Shown: positions 22,814 to 31,275, counted from the stretch's first letter. The stretch is 42,985 bases of DNA from Andreesenia angusta (GCF_001855385.1 NZ_MKIE01000014.1:1-42985); one strand, 5' to 3'. Program-made: numbers and translations. Notes: generated by a model not told the origin, from the sequence alone.

Positions 22814-23929
22814 TTAAGATACTGTTATTTCTCCATACACATAGGCATCTTTGTCTGCTTGTATTACATCAAACAACTCTATAACTCTTATAAGCGTCTG
22901 ATTCTTAGCAAATCCAGCATGTTCTGAAGTTGCAAACTCTAGACCTTCCCTTGCTACGAATGTAGCCCCCTCTTTAAGTGCTCCGTAGAATATAGGGGCT
23001 TTCTTTGTAGTCGTGCCCGTTGTAGGCAGAAGTGCATTTGAAAAAACCTCTACCGGATATCCCCCAAACATTTTCTGTGTAGGGTTGGTAGGGTTAGGCT
23101 GAAGTATAGGTCTTCCAGTGCCATCCAGTGCAGCATCAAGCACATCGAAAGCGTCTTGGTTCGTTACTATCACTATATCTGTTGCAAGTTCTGGATCTAA
23201 GTCGATATTTATAGATTTTTTAAGAGCTTTCCAATCAGCTATGGCCTTAGCAGTCTTGTTGGACTGTAGTACTTCGAATATCTTCTTGTTCTCAGTCTTC
23301 ACAGCTTTTTTATTGAACCAGTTCCCTATATAGCTTATTAATCCGCCAGCCTCATTTTTAAGAAGTACATTGGAAACTGGGAGTAGTCCTCCGTATTCTT
23401 TTACGGCATAAGACACAGGCTTGAACTTAGGATCTGTTGCTCCTGGAACATCGCCTCCATCTGTAAAGTTTACAAGCTCGGTTATAGTCGTGGCATCTTC
23501 GTACACAAATGATCCTGTCAGCGTGTTTGTAGGATAGTAATTTAAAAGCTCTCTTGCGCTTTTGTAGCTTCTTCTTAGTTCGTTTATTTGTGTATTTATG
23601 TCTTGTGGAACTATGAGGTTTTCTTCATTCGTTCCACCAACAACCAGTGCTCTTTCTTCCTCGGAAAGTACCTCTCCTCTAAGTGCTTTGAAGAAAGTTC
23701 TTTTTTCATCAACACCTTCCGGCTTAATTGAGCCACTTTCTATGCCTCTTTGAACCTGACTCCTTTCCTCTTCTTCCAAGGAACTCTCAAGTTCAAACTC
23801 CTCTCTAAGTTTTTCCACTTCATTGGTTATAGCTCTAGCCTCCTCTACTTTCTTCTCGTTCAAAAGTGATCTAGCTTCTTCCTTTTTTGCATTTATTTCT
23901 TCCAAAATCTCTCTCATTCTTTTGTTCAT
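22814..23929 (-). CDS. Major capsid protein (HK97 fold)
   Basis: 371 aa. Residues ~1-75 are a highly charged coiled coil, the delta domain that serves as scaffold and is removed by the prohead protease. The HK97 body follows: LIVPQDINTQINELRRSYKS, DDATTITEL-like strand, PVSNVLLKNEAGGLISYI, the VTNQDAFDVLDAALDG-GRPIL loop, and FGGYPVEVF. Likely cut near residue 80-110. AGGAGG 7 nt upstream. Confidence 0.95.
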   Translation of the reverse strand: MNKRMREILEEINAKKEEARSLLNEKKVEEARAITNEVEKLREEFELESSLEEEERSQVQRGIESGSIKPEGVDEKRTFFKALRGEVLSEEERALVVGGTNEENLIVPQDINTQINELRRSYKSARELLNYYPTNTLTGSFVYEDATTITELVNFTDGGDVPGATDPKFKPVSYAVKEYGGLLPVSNVLLKNEAGGLISYIGNWFNKKAVKTENKKIFEVLQSNKTAKAIADWKALKKSINIDLDPELATDIVIVTNQDAFDVLDAALDGTGRPILQPNPTNPTQKMFGGYPVEVFSNALLPTTGTTTKKAPIFYGALKEGATFVAREGLEFATSEHAGFAKNQTLIRVIELFDVIQADKDAYVYGEITVS

Positions 23930-23965
23930 TTTAAGTCCTCCTTTTTATATCTAATGTGCAACGCA

Positions 23966-24583
23966 CTATGCTAGTCTAAGTCTCTGCAAAGCCAGTTCTA
24001 TATCTTCATTTTTCTTCTGCGCCTTCATAGCTTCTAAGCTTCTACAATCCACCTCTGTCTGTTCATAGGCTGGGAAAGGTGTGGGGGATATCTCTATAAG
24101 CTCTATCTCTCTGAGAGTTCTTATTGTTTTCCAGCCATCACCTAGCTTTGTTTCAGCCCATTTATCATCTTTTACCTTGAATCCGAATGAAACTCCATCT
24201 ATATCTCCACGCTTTACTCCTTCGTAAAGATCATTTGCTACTTGGGTATTCGGTAAATCAAGCTCAAATCTTAGCCCTATGCCATCTTCCTCCAGCTTCA
24301 GAGTCCCCGATCTGGTAGAGCCTAGCACAAAGTCTGTATTATGGTTGAACAAAGCTTTCACAGTATTGTTTTCAAGTGAAGTTCTGAATGCCCCTGGACT
24401 TATCACTTCTACAAAGGAATCCCCCCACCAGTCTCTAAGCGGAACACTCTCTTCGTTAAATTTAGCAGCATAACCAGTTAGCGACCTTTTTCCAGTATCA
24501 TCATCACTGCTCCTTGCTTCCATCATCTGGGTCATCACCCTTAGCTCCTTCTCCACTGCTTTTCGGTTCTCTTGGCTCATCAT
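23966..24583 (-). CDS. HK97 family prohead protease
   Basis: About 205 aa. Serine protease of the U35 family: SLTGYAAKFNEESVPL start, FNHNTDFVLGSTRSGTLKLE with the catalytic His, and GDIDGVSFGFKV with the catalytic Ser. It matures the capsid and removes scaffold. ATG 24583 is chosen (GGAGG 5 nt upstream); GTG 24589 and ATG 24580 are alternatives. It overlaps the end of the portal gene by about 80 nt in another frame. Confidence 0.93.
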   Translation of the reverse strand: MMSQENRKAVEKELRVMTQMMEARSSDDDTGKRSLTGYAAKFNEESVPLRDWWGDSFVEVISPGAFRTSLENNTVKALFNHNTDFVLGSTRSGTLKLEEDGIGLRFELDLPNTQVANDLYEGVKRGDIDGVSFGFKVKDDKWAETKLGDGWKTIRTLREIELIEISPTPFPAYEQTEVDCRSLEAMKAQKKNEDIELALQRLRLA

Positions 24584-25796
24584 TTTCACCTCCTTTCTTT
24601 ATTCTCTGATGACCTTCAAGGGTGTCCAGCGTAGTGTAGTTAAGGCTGAAATAATGCTTGTCTCCAAGTTCCCCTATGCTGTTTCTATCCTCTAGCTCTC
24701 TGACATCATTTATCGAGAATATTCCCATTCCAATCATTTCTTTATAAAAACTCACCCGTGAGGCGCTGTCTCCTCTAAGAGAGCTTGTCAATATAAACTT
24801 CACATAACTGTTGCTCTCTCTTTCAGTGAAAGCCTTATAGTTAATCTCTTCTTCTATCGCTATGCAGTCAGATTGTATTACGTCCAAAATGAACCTCATA
24901 TTCTGGTGCTCGATGTTGTTGAATGTAGACCTCTCCATATCGTTTAGCAAAAAAGAAGGGACGTTGAATATATTTGCTATCTCAGTGCTTGAAAGTTTTT
25001 TGGAGAGTACATATTCTGCATCTTTTAGCGGTAGCGATATGTTTTGCCACTCAATGCCTGCGTCTAGAACAGCTATATCCCCTGTGTTTTGAGTTCCGCC
25101 ATAAAGCTCTCTCCACTCTTCCTTAACTTTCTTTTTAGCTTCTTTACTCAACTGCGATGGTACCTTAAGAGCTCCTTTTACAAGCGTTCCATTCTTGTAG
25201 AAATTGCTCTCGAACTCTTGCTTTGCTCTTATATTTGTTGCGCTTTCTCTGGCCACGGTAAGCGGCGCCTTTCCTTCTTTGCCATCTATCGATATATAGG
25301 GCAGATGTATAACTTCTTCCTCAGCATATACGACGTTTTTATTATCTTCGTTTGTCTGTATCCAATACTCTCCGTTCTTTTTTATCAGCTTAGTAACCGA
25401 CGGATCCAGTGGAATAAGCTCTTCAATAGCTCCGTTTTTTCCGTACACCATCTTGACATAAGCATTTCCCCATAACAGCTGTGATACGACTATATACTTT
25501 TTAAATGCAGATGGTGTCTGATATTTATTCGGCCGTCTCGTCAAAAGATAGTCTAGTCGATGCTTTGAGTCTCTCACTCTTCCCTCATTTGTTTTCTTGA
25601 AAACATGAACTGGAAGCTTTGCAAGTGCATTAGCTCTTCTCTCTACACAGGCAAATACTACTCCTATGTTCCCAAAAGCTTCTTTGGGAGTTATAGTTTC
25701 ATTCGCTAACAGTCCCATAGAGCCAAATGTAGTTTCTTCAGTAGTTGCAGTTCTCTTCTCAACTTTAAACCGGTCAAATATACTCCTGATTTTCAA
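24504..25796 (-). CDS. Phage portal protein (HK97 type)
   Basis: 430 aa, normal portal length. Marks: VFACVERRANALAKLPVHVF near residue 50, the LDYLLTRRPNKYQTPSAFKK segment, YVKMVYGKNGAIEELIPLDP, LKDAEYVLSKKLSSTEIANI, FNVPSFLLNDMERSTFNNIE and a hydrophilic disordered tail rich in Gly/Glu/Asp. It forms the dodecameric DNA channel. Confidence 0.95.
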   Translation of the reverse strand: MKIRSIFDRFKVEKRTATTEETTFGSMGLLANETITPKEAFGNIGVVFACVERRANALAKLPVHVFKKTNEGRVRDSKHRLDYLLTRRPNKYQTPSAFKKYIVVSQLLWGNAYVKMVYGKNGAIEELIPLDPSVTKLIKKNGEYWIQTNEDNKNVVYAEEEVIHLPYISIDGKEGKAPLTVARESATNIRAKQEFESNFYKNGTLVKGALKVPSQLSKEAKKKVKEEWRELYGGTQNTGDIAVLDAGIEWQNISLPLKDAEYVLSKKLSSTEIANIFNVPSFLLNDMERSTFNNIEHQNMRFILDVIQSDCIAIEEEINYKAFTERESNSYVKFILTSSLRGDSASRVSFYKEMIGMGIFSINDVRELEDRNSIGELGDKHYFSLNYTTLDTLEGHQRIKKGGENDEPREPKSSGEGAKGDDPDDGSKEQ

Positions 25797-25808
25797 TATC
25801 TCACCCCC

Positions 25809-27494
25809 TTATAGTCCCCAGTCATCGCTAAGAATATGCTCATTAAGGTCAAAGCTTGTTCCTCCAAGCATTCCCCTAACATGAGCTGTTATACCGGCTA
25901 TTACAGGGTCTATCTTTTGAGTTGCTTTGCTTTTATCGAGCTTCACGTTGCCCGCTGGATCTATCTTTACAACAGCATTAGAAAAAGCCCACTTCAGGAC
26001 TGGATTGTTGAATGTGACTAGCTTTTTCTCCAAAACTAGCTTTTCAACGTCCTTTGTAGGCTCGCTCATTGTTCTATATCCTTGTCGTATCTCTACACAC
26101 TCAAACCCTTCGTTCATCATTCCATTAGCGAACTGTGTAGCATTCCAAGGGTCAAAGTCTATTTCTTTAATCTTGTATATCTTGGCCTTTTCTGTTATAT
26201 ACGATTGAATCCAGTCGTAGTCTATCACGCTTCCCGGCGTCAAGGTTATGTATCCTTCCCTTGCCCAAGCTCCATAAGTTACTTTGTCTCTTCTTTCTTT
26301 CTCTTTCAGGTCCTCTTCTGGCAGAAATGACTGGCTTATCCATGCATATCTGCCATCTGGAAGTGCAAATTCTAGGTTGACGCACGTTAGGTCTGTAGTG
26401 GCTGAAAGGTCCACCCCACAGTAACACTCTTTGCCTTCTAAATCGCTTATACTTATGTCCTGGTTTGCCTCTTCGCACTCGTTATATTTGACCATGTTAA
26501 GCCACGAAGCTTCTGCATTGACCCATATATTTAAGTGTTTCGCCATGAAGTTAGTTAGTGCAGCTGGTATCTCTTTAGCTTGTTTCGCTTTTTTCTCCAA
26601 GTCTTCTTTGAAAACAGATACATCCAGATTTGGATTCGCTTTCTTCCAAGTAGTTATATCGAATGGGTCGTCACCCTCATCTGGTTGCGCTATATATGCA
26701 AAGTAGCTTTCATCTTCCACTGCTCCCTTAAGTACCTTCAGCGCATATTCATAGCGCTCATAGCATATTCCATTCGTATTGAATCCAGCTGTAGTCACTA
26801 TCCATATCAGTGGCTGCTTTCTTGCTCCTGTAGCTGTTACGAGTACATCGTAGACGTCCCTGGTCTTGTGTGCATGAAGCTCGTCTATTATTCCGCCATG
26901 TATATTGAGCCCATCAAGGCTATTTGCGTCTGCACTTAATGGCTCAAACTTGCTGTTTGTGCTGGGCATATTCATATTCAACTGAAACATATCTACATGT
27001 TTTTTGATATGTGGCGATGATTTCACCATTCGCTTTGCCTCTTCAAATATTATCTTGGCCTGATCTCGTTTTGTAGCTGCCGAATATATTTCAGCTCCTT
27101 GCTCTCCATCAATCGTCAAGAGCTCTATTCCAACTCCTGCCGCCTCGGTTGATTTTCCATTCTTACGAGCCACCTGATTATAAGCTTCAAAGAATCTCCT
27201 AAGTCCTGTCTTCTTCTCCACCCAGCCAAATACCGAGCCAATCCTAAAGCATTGCCATAGTTCCAACTCTATTACTTCTCCAGCCTTATCTCCTTTAGAG
27301 TGTCTAAGAAGCCCAAAGAAATCTATGCTTCTTTCAGACTTTTCAACGTCGAACTTATATGGGTAAGCCCTTGTCTTCGACCTTTTCAAGTCATCCATAT
27401 GTCTCTGACAAGCTAATTTTACAAGCTCCCCTGCCACCATGTTCCCTGCTAAAACCTCTTTAGCGTACTTCGTAACTCTATCTACCTTAGCCAT
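25809..27494 (-). CDS. terL: Terminase large subunit
   Basis: About 561 aa. N-terminal ATPase: Walker A ARKNGKST (near 100), Walker B GGIIDELHAH and the coupling segment WIVTTAGFNTNG. C-terminal nuclease with CGVDLSATTDLT (first acidic residue), EIDFDPWNATQFANGM and a late acidic residue near the end. It packages DNA into the prohead. The family (Terminase_1, HK97-like) together with the flanking HNH gene suggests cohesive-end packaging. Start ATG 27494, overlapping the small subunit by 8 nt. Confidence 0.95.
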   Translation of the reverse strand: MAKVDRVTKYAKEVLAGNMVAGELVKLACQRHMDDLKRSKTRAYPYKFDVEKSERSIDFFGLLRHSKGDKAGEVIELELWQCFRIGSVFGWVEKKTGLRRFFEAYNQVARKNGKSTEAAGVGIELLTIDGEQGAEIYSAATKRDQAKIIFEEAKRMVKSSPHIKKHVDMFQLNMNMPSTNSKFEPLSADANSLDGLNIHGGIIDELHAHKTRDVYDVLVTATGARKQPLIWIVTTAGFNTNGICYERYEYALKVLKGAVEDESYFAYIAQPDEGDDPFDITTWKKANPNLDVSVFKEDLEKKAKQAKEIPAALTNFMAKHLNIWVNAEASWLNMVKYNECEEANQDISISDLEGKECYCGVDLSATTDLTCVNLEFALPDGRYAWISQSFLPEEDLKEKERRDKVTYGAWAREGYITLTPGSVIDYDWIQSYITEKAKIYKIKEIDFDPWNATQFANGMMNEGFECVEIRQGYRTMSEPTKDVEKLVLEKKLVTFNNPVLKWAFSNAVVKIDPAGNVKLDKSKATQKIDPVIAGITAHVRGMLGGTSFDLNEHILSDDWGL

Positions 27495-27969
27495 TTCTAC
27501 CACCCTTTAAAAACTCTACGAATGGATCTGCCATATCTTCAGGCCGTTCAATATGAAGCTGTGTTCTCCCACTAGGTGTCAGTCCAAATTCCTTTGCAAA
27601 CTTAGTCATTTGCTCCATAGCTTTGTTGGCTATTCCTACTTCTGGACGCTGTATCACATTACCCTTGTCAGTTATCGTTGTGAATCCATGTGCTCTTATA
27701 AGCTTTTCAGCTTCTACCCATCTGTGATAAGACTGACAGTAGGCTCCAAAAGTAGCTACGTCTGCTTCTGTCAGGAGTCCATTCTTAAGCAGCAGTGGGG
27801 CAAGCCTCTTCCACTCCTTTTTAGCATAGGTGCTTAGATGGGGGAGTGGTTTCAAGAGCTCTTCTGAAGATTCAAATTCAGGCTCGTTTGTATTTATAGG
27901 TCTTTTCCCCGGATTGCCTTGTAGTAGTTTTAAATTTGTAGGCTTTGAAGCAGGTCCTCTTTTCCCCAT
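27487..27969 (-). CDS. terS: Terminase small subunit (P27 family)
   Basis: 160 aa. Start MGKRGPASKPTNLKLLQGNP is the classical P27 opening, then STYAKKEWKRLAPLLLKNGL, LTEADVATFGAYCQSYHRWV and LTPSGRTQLHIE. It recognises packaging DNA and regulates the large subunit. Start 27969 set by TAGGAGGG; an upstream in-frame ATG/GTG at 28005 has none. Confidence 0.93.
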   Translation of the reverse strand: MGKRGPASKPTNLKLLQGNPGKRPINTNEPEFESSEELLKPLPHLSTYAKKEWKRLAPLLLKNGLLTEADVATFGAYCQSYHRWVEAEKLIRAHGFTTITDKGNVIQRPEVGIANKAMEQMTKFAKEFGLTPSGRTQLHIERPEDMADPFVEFLKGGRNG

Positions 27970-27990
27970 TTTATCCCTCCTATCAGGCTT

Positions 27991-28080
27991 ACCCCCCCTT
28001 GTCAAAACTTGCGACTATTTCTTCATGACTGGGGCGACGGTGTTAGAACTTTTCTTTTAAAAGTTACTTTATTGGGGGGT
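27991..28080. other. Candidate cos/packaging region between HNH and terminase genes
   Basis: A non-coding ~90-bp stretch is bounded by an 8-bp inverted repeat, TACCCCCC / GGGGGGTA, and contains two GCGAC words. In cos phages of Gram-positives the cohesive end lies beside the HNH and small terminase genes. This is positional inference and the cut site is not defined. Confidence 0.25.
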
Positions 28081-28084
28081 ATAT

Positions 28085-28474
28085 CTATTTATTTTTATGA
28101 ATCTCATTGTGACATGCCCTACATAGACTCACTAGGTTCTCCATCTCTAGTCTCTTCTCCCAGTCCTCCTTGACCTCGACTATGTGGTGCACTGTGTCTG
28201 CTATCGTTATGAGCCCTCTGCCCTTGCACACTTGACATAACCCGTTGTCTATCTGAAGCCTCATAGATCTAGCCTTCTTCCAGCGTGTACTGTTGTAGAA
28301 GTCAGTGAACTGTTTGCTGTCTTCATCATTCCGAGTGTACCTATCGTAGAACCTATTCCTATCTGCTCTGTCTCGTTCCTCTTCTGCACTATGGTCCTTG
28401 CAATATTTATTTGGATATTCTGCTAGATTTGGACAGCCCATTTTTCTACAAGGCTTTTTACTTCTGGAACTCAT
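28085..28474 (-). CDS. HNH endonuclease (packaging-associated)
   Basis: 129 aa. Zinc-binding N-terminal CRKMGCPNLAEYPNKYCKDH, then STRWKKARSMRL and the HNH site CQVCKGRG, TVHHIVEVKEDWEKRLEMEN, LCRACHNEIH. HNH proteins encoded beside the terminase are needed for specific cos cleavage in HK97-type phages. AGGGGGTGAAAAT precedes the ATG. It is the first gene of the morphogenesis block. Confidence 0.93.
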   Translation of the reverse strand: MSSRSKKPCRKMGCPNLAEYPNKYCKDHSAEEERDRADRNRFYDRYTRNDEDSKQFTDFYNSTRWKKARSMRLQIDNGLCQVCKGRGLITIADTVHHIVEVKEDWEKRLEMENLVSLCRACHNEIHKNK

Positions 28475-28661
28475 ATTTTCACCCCCATTTATTCCTTATT
28501 TTGTATATCAAATTACACATATCTATAATTCTGTGTCATTCATCAATACCGCCCAAATATATGTTTTCAATATACTTTGGTGATATTTTACTTTTTGTAA
28601 CTTAACGTATACGCATTATGAGTAATTGCTTTCAAAAATATATAAAAACAAAGCCCATCCT
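28475..28661. other. Intergenic, upstream of the packaging genes
   Basis: 187 bp, AT-rich, no coding frame with a ribosome binding site. It may hold a promoter for the packaging genes, but I see no consensus promoter. Confidence 0.3.
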
Positions 28662-29210
28662 CTAGAAAAATCTAAAGTCTTTATATGCTTTGTTTATATC
28701 GTCTTGCACTATCCCAATATAGCGTAGCGTAATGCTTGGAGATGAGTGATTGAATATTGTCTGTAGCAGCGCTACATCTTTTGTCTTCTTGTAGTAATGA
28801 TATCCGAAAGTCTTTCTCATAGTGTGTGTGCCTAATGTCTCTATTCCAAAAGATCTTCCAAGACCATCTAGTATCTTGTAGGCCATCTCTCTTGATATAG
28901 GCTTGTTATATCCAACTCTGCTTTTAACTATATAGTCGTCAGGATCTTTTCCTGTAAAGTATTCCTCTAGCGCCTTCTTCAGTACGCTGTTTATCGGTAT
29001 ACTCTTATGCTTTCCTGTCTTTGTCTCTCTAAGCCTTATCTCGTGCTTCCCTTTGACATCCCTGATTTTAAGCTTAAGTATGTCTGAAATTCTAAGTCCG
29101 GTGTATATCCCCATCAAGAATAGGACGTAGTTTCTTTCGTTGCTTGCTTTCAAGTACCTGCACATATTTTCAAGTGTGTCCAAGTCCCTTATTGGTTCAA
29201 CGTAGTTCAT
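28662..29210 (-). CDS. Small tyrosine recombinase (catalytic domain only)
   Basis: 182 aa, about half the size of a full integrase: the N-terminal DNA-binding domain is absent. Catalytic residues are visible: Arg in GIYTGLRISDIL, Lys in ETKTGKHKSIP, HTMRKTF (His-x-x-Arg), His in IFNHSSPSITL and Tyr in LRYIGI. Such short recombinases are common just upstream of the packaging genes of Gram-positive temperate phages. They may resolve genome dimers or act in late control; the role is not established. ATG 29210 preferred over GTG 29213. Confidence 0.85.
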   Translation of the reverse strand: MNYVEPIRDLDTLENMCRYLKASNERNYVLFLMGIYTGLRISDILKLKIRDVKGKHEIRLRETKTGKHKSIPINSVLKKALEEYFTGKDPDDYIVKSRVGYNKPISREMAYKILDGLGRSFGIETLGTHTMRKTFGYHYYKKTKDVALLQTIFNHSSPSITLRYIGIVQDDINKAYKDFRFF

Positions 29211-29233
29211 CACTCCACCTCGTTTTATTGCAT

Positions 29234-29258
29234 AAAAAAAGACACCTCTCAGTGCCTT
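29234..29258 (-). terminator. Possible terminator between late-regulator region and small recombinase
   Basis: On the minus strand GGCAC-TGAGAG-GTGTC followed by TTTTTTT. The stem is short with one G-T pair, so it is weak, and it stands about 25 nt before the recombinase ATG. Confidence 0.4.
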
Positions 29259-29346
29259 CTCAAAACCTTTCCATACTCTGATTGGTATAGAATCCTTTGT
29301 ACTTCTTTCCTATGCTACCATACTATCATGTTTTAAAATCAAAAAC

Positions 29347-29390
29347 AGGTACTTTTCAGGTACTTTTCGGGTATCTTTCAGGTACTTTTC
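29347..29390 (-). promoter_or_regulatory. Four 11-bp direct repeats, putative binding sites of the late activator
   Basis: AGGTACTTTTC occurs at 29347-29357, 29358-29368 and 29380-29390, with a two-base variant GGGTATCTTTC at 29369-29379: four units in exact register, one per helical turn. They lie between the ArpU/RinA-like regulator gene and the late genes, on the leftward transcription path. TATGGT (29317-29322) is a candidate -10 about 25 bp downstream with no -35, as at an activator-dependent promoter. Function is inferred. Confidence 0.55.
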
Positions 29391-29449
29391 AAAAACGACC
29401 TCATAAATCCGATTATAAGGCTTTAAATCCAGTCTCCTGTATAACTCTT

Positions 29450-29965
29450 CTATTCGCCCTTACCATATATCCTGGAGTAGAACGTCTCAAGTATCTTGGT
29501 CAGCTCGGCAAGCCCGTCTTTATTCATTTTTTTAAGCCTTTCATAGCCTATATAGTTGTCATTCTTGAACTTTTCATTGAATCCGTATTCTATATCCCTC
29601 CAAAACATATTCTCAAGGTATTTGCATTCTACTATGTACCTCTGCTGAGAGTTCAGAGCGTTCATAGCTCCACCTATTTGCTCCACCTCTACCTGCAGCG
29701 GATATATCCTCGACAAGTCATCCTTTATCCATTCCTTTAAAGTTGATATCGCCTCCTCCTTGTCGATGACCACCTTCTCTACCATCGAGCCTACAAAAGC
29801 TCCTCTAGGCATTCCCGATTCTCTGTTATTCCCTGGCATTATTCCATTAAAGCTTTCCGGGTCTTCTATAGCTTTTTTGTATGCATCCACCCTTGCAAGT
29901 GTCGTTTCTATAACCGACTTCTTTCTCTTGAAATCCCTTAGCTCCGCCTCTATTATCTTCTCCAT
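29450..29965 (-). CDS. Sigma-70 region 4-like phage late regulator (ArpU/RinA type)
   Basis: 171 aa. Long helical N-terminus (EAELRDFKRKKSVIETTLAR) and a C-terminal helix-turn-helix resembling sigma region 4: ALNSQQRYIVECKYLENMFW then a recognition helix and YERLKKMNKDGLAELTKIL. Proteins of this kind (ArpU, RinA, DUF1492) activate phage late genes and lie just upstream of the packaging module, as here. Start 29965 set by AGGAGGG. Its probable targets are the repeats at 29347-29390. Confidence 0.8.
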   Translation of the reverse strand: MEKIIEAELRDFKRKKSVIETTLARVDAYKKAIEDPESFNGIMPGNNRESGMPRGAFVGSMVEKVVIDKEEAISTLKEWIKDDLSRIYPLQVEVEQIGGAMNALNSQQRYIVECKYLENMFWRDIEYGFNEKFKNDNYIGYERLKKMNKDGLAELTKILETFYSRIYGKGE

Positions 29966-29998
29966 ACATACCCTCCTAAACAGCTTAAAGCCCAAGTA

Positions 29999-30124
29999 TC
30001 ACTTGGACTCGTAAGCTCCTTTATTTTCAGCTTTTCTCGCTTCTTCTAACTCCACCTTTATAAGCTCAGACAGATCTTCTCCCCTGAAGTATCCTTCCAC
30101 TATTCTTTCAACCGTCTTTCCCAC
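29999..30124 (-). CDS. Small conserved-type phage protein
   Basis: 41 aa, GKTVERIVEGYFRGEDLSEL then a charged helix ending KAENKGAYESK. AGGAG lies 8 nt before GTG 30124. Not recognised; it is co-directional with its neighbours and fills the gap exactly, which is why I call it. Confidence 0.5.
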   Translation of the reverse strand: MGKTVERIVEGYFRGEDLSELIKVELEEARKAENKGAYESK

Positions 30125-30135
30125 TGCACCCACTC

Positions 30136-30471
30136 CTAGTAGCCTGTTTTCTGCCTTATATAGTTCTTCTCATGCTTGGCTATATAAGCGTCTATAACTT
30201 CTTTTGGACTGAATCCAAGAGACAGTCCTACGCTTAACCAGAAGTGGAGTATATCTGCGTACTCGTCTAGCAGCCTTCCCTTTGGCTCAGGCCCCTTTGT
30301 GCTCCAATACTTGAAGCTCCTAGTCGCATTCGCAAGCTCTGAAACTTCAGTATGTAGTGCCAGTAATCTCTCGTTTAAAAGGTCTTCAGGCTTTATCTCT
30401 GTGATAAAGTGGTTATTCATAATCTCATTATCCAGCTTTTCTTGCAGTTTAAATAATTCAGCTAATTGCAT
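30136..30471 (-). CDS. Dimeric dUTPase (all-alpha NTP pyrophosphatase, MazG-like)
   Basis: 111 aa. Start MQLAELFKLQEKLDNEI, then ALHTEVSELANATRSFKYWS (ExxE metal motif) and LLDEYADILHFWLSVGLSLG (ExxxD motif), the arrangement of the dimeric dUTPases of Gram-positive phages. It hydrolyses dUTP to dUMP, keeping uracil out of phage DNA. ATG 30471 follows GGAGAGGAG; a TTG at 30501 is unlikely. Confidence 0.9.
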   Translation of the reverse strand: MQLAELFKLQEKLDNEIMNNHFITEIKPEDLLNERLLALHTEVSELANATRSFKYWSTKGPEPKGRLLDEYADILHFWLSVGLSLGFSPKEVIDAYIAKHEKNYIRQKTGY

Positions 30472-30497
30472 GTCTTTAGTCTCCTCTCCTTTGTCTT

Positions 30498-30758
30498 TCA
30501 AATATTCCTCTTAGTATACTCTTCCAGCTTGTTTATCCTCTCTATTCCAAGCACCTTTGAGGTCACTGAGCTTGCAATCACAAATCCGTCGTTGGTGACT
30601 ACAAGCGCACTAATACCCCTATTTTCTGTAACATCTATAAATTTTCCCTGGTCTATGGCATTATTTCTGAGATTCTTGCTGGGGTTACTTCCGTACTTAA
30701 TTATAGCTGTAACCCTATCTAGTGCAACCAAGTTGTAAAATCCTAAGTTAAGAAACAT
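30498..30758 (-). CDS. RemA-like DNA-binding protein (DUF370)
   Basis: 86 aa, same length as RemA of Bacillus. Aligned features: LNLGFYNLVALDRVTAII near the start, KNLRNNAIDQGKFIDVTENR in the centre, and ALVVTNDGFVIASSVTSKVL after it. RemA forms rings that bind DNA repeats and activates matrix and osmoprotection genes. A phage copy could regulate host or phage genes. Placed between two nucleotide-metabolism genes. GGGAGG 8 nt upstream. Confidence 0.8.
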   Translation of the reverse strand: MFLNLGFYNLVALDRVTAIIKYGSNPSKNLRNNAIDQGKFIDVTENRGISALVVTNDGFVIASSVTSKVLGIERINKLEEYTKRNI

Positions 30759-30760
30759 GA

Positions 30761-31123
30761 TTATCTCCCTCCCAAGCTGCCGATTCTGTCTTCATCTATC
30801 TCCATTTCCACAAGCTCCATTATTGCGTAGTTTGCAAGGTCTATCAGCGTGTCTTTTATGCTTTCATCACTGACTAAAGCTTTCTTCCCGGCTTTCAGCG
30901 TCTTAAGCCTTTCTAGTTTGTCCGAAAGTCTTATGGATATAGCTTCTGGATATTCGTCCCTTACCTTAGTGAAGCTGTTTCCGTAGTCGCTGTTTTTCTG
31001 ACTGTATGTGTCGTTAAGCTTGTCGCATATTGCCTTGTGTATAGCTGGCCTGTCGTAGTTCTCGTACATGGCCACATAGTCTCTGATATCCTCAACTGTT
31101 ATCTCCATTGTCGTTATTCTCAC
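30761..31123 (-). CDS. DUF1599 / nucleotide modification-associated domain 1 protein
   Basis: 120 aa. Core IHKAICDKLNDTYSQKNSDYGNSF followed by VRDEYPEAISIRLSDKLERL and a helical end. The family is MazG-like and associated with nucleotide metabolism in phages. GTG 31123 follows AAGGAG by 7-8 nt. It sits 2 nt upstream of the RemA-like gene, so they are one transcript. Confidence 0.85.
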   Translation of the reverse strand: MRITTMEITVEDIRDYVAMYENYDRPAIHKAICDKLNDTYSQKNSDYGNSFTKVRDEYPEAISIRLSDKLERLKTLKAGKKALVSDESIKDTLIDLANYAIMELVEMEIDEDRIGSLGGR

Positions 31124-31124
31124 T

Positions 31125-31217
31125 TTAATTCTCCTTCCTTTTCTCTACTCTTATTCTGAAAAGCCCGGCCAACACTGTGACCGCCATAATCAAAACCAAA
31201 ATATATAGTCTCTCCAT
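31125..31217 (-). CDS. 30-residue single-pass membrane peptide
   Basis: MERLYILVLIMAVTVLAGLF plus a basic tail RIRVEKRKEN: one hydrophobic helix with positive-inside C-terminus. AAAGGAGG is 4 nt from the ATG. It overlaps the start codon of the next gene. Function unknown; it is called because of its strong ribosome binding site. Confidence 0.55.
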   Translation of the reverse strand: MERLYILVLIMAVTVLAGLFRIRVEKRKEN

Positions 31218-31275
31218 CCTATCCTCCTTTCAGCTATTCTTATTTTCAAGGCCAAGCTTTTACCTGGCCTGTATG

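Noticed and set aside
29347..29390. CRISPR-like array
   Set aside because: The units are contiguous 11-bp repeats with no spacers and no cas genes are present.
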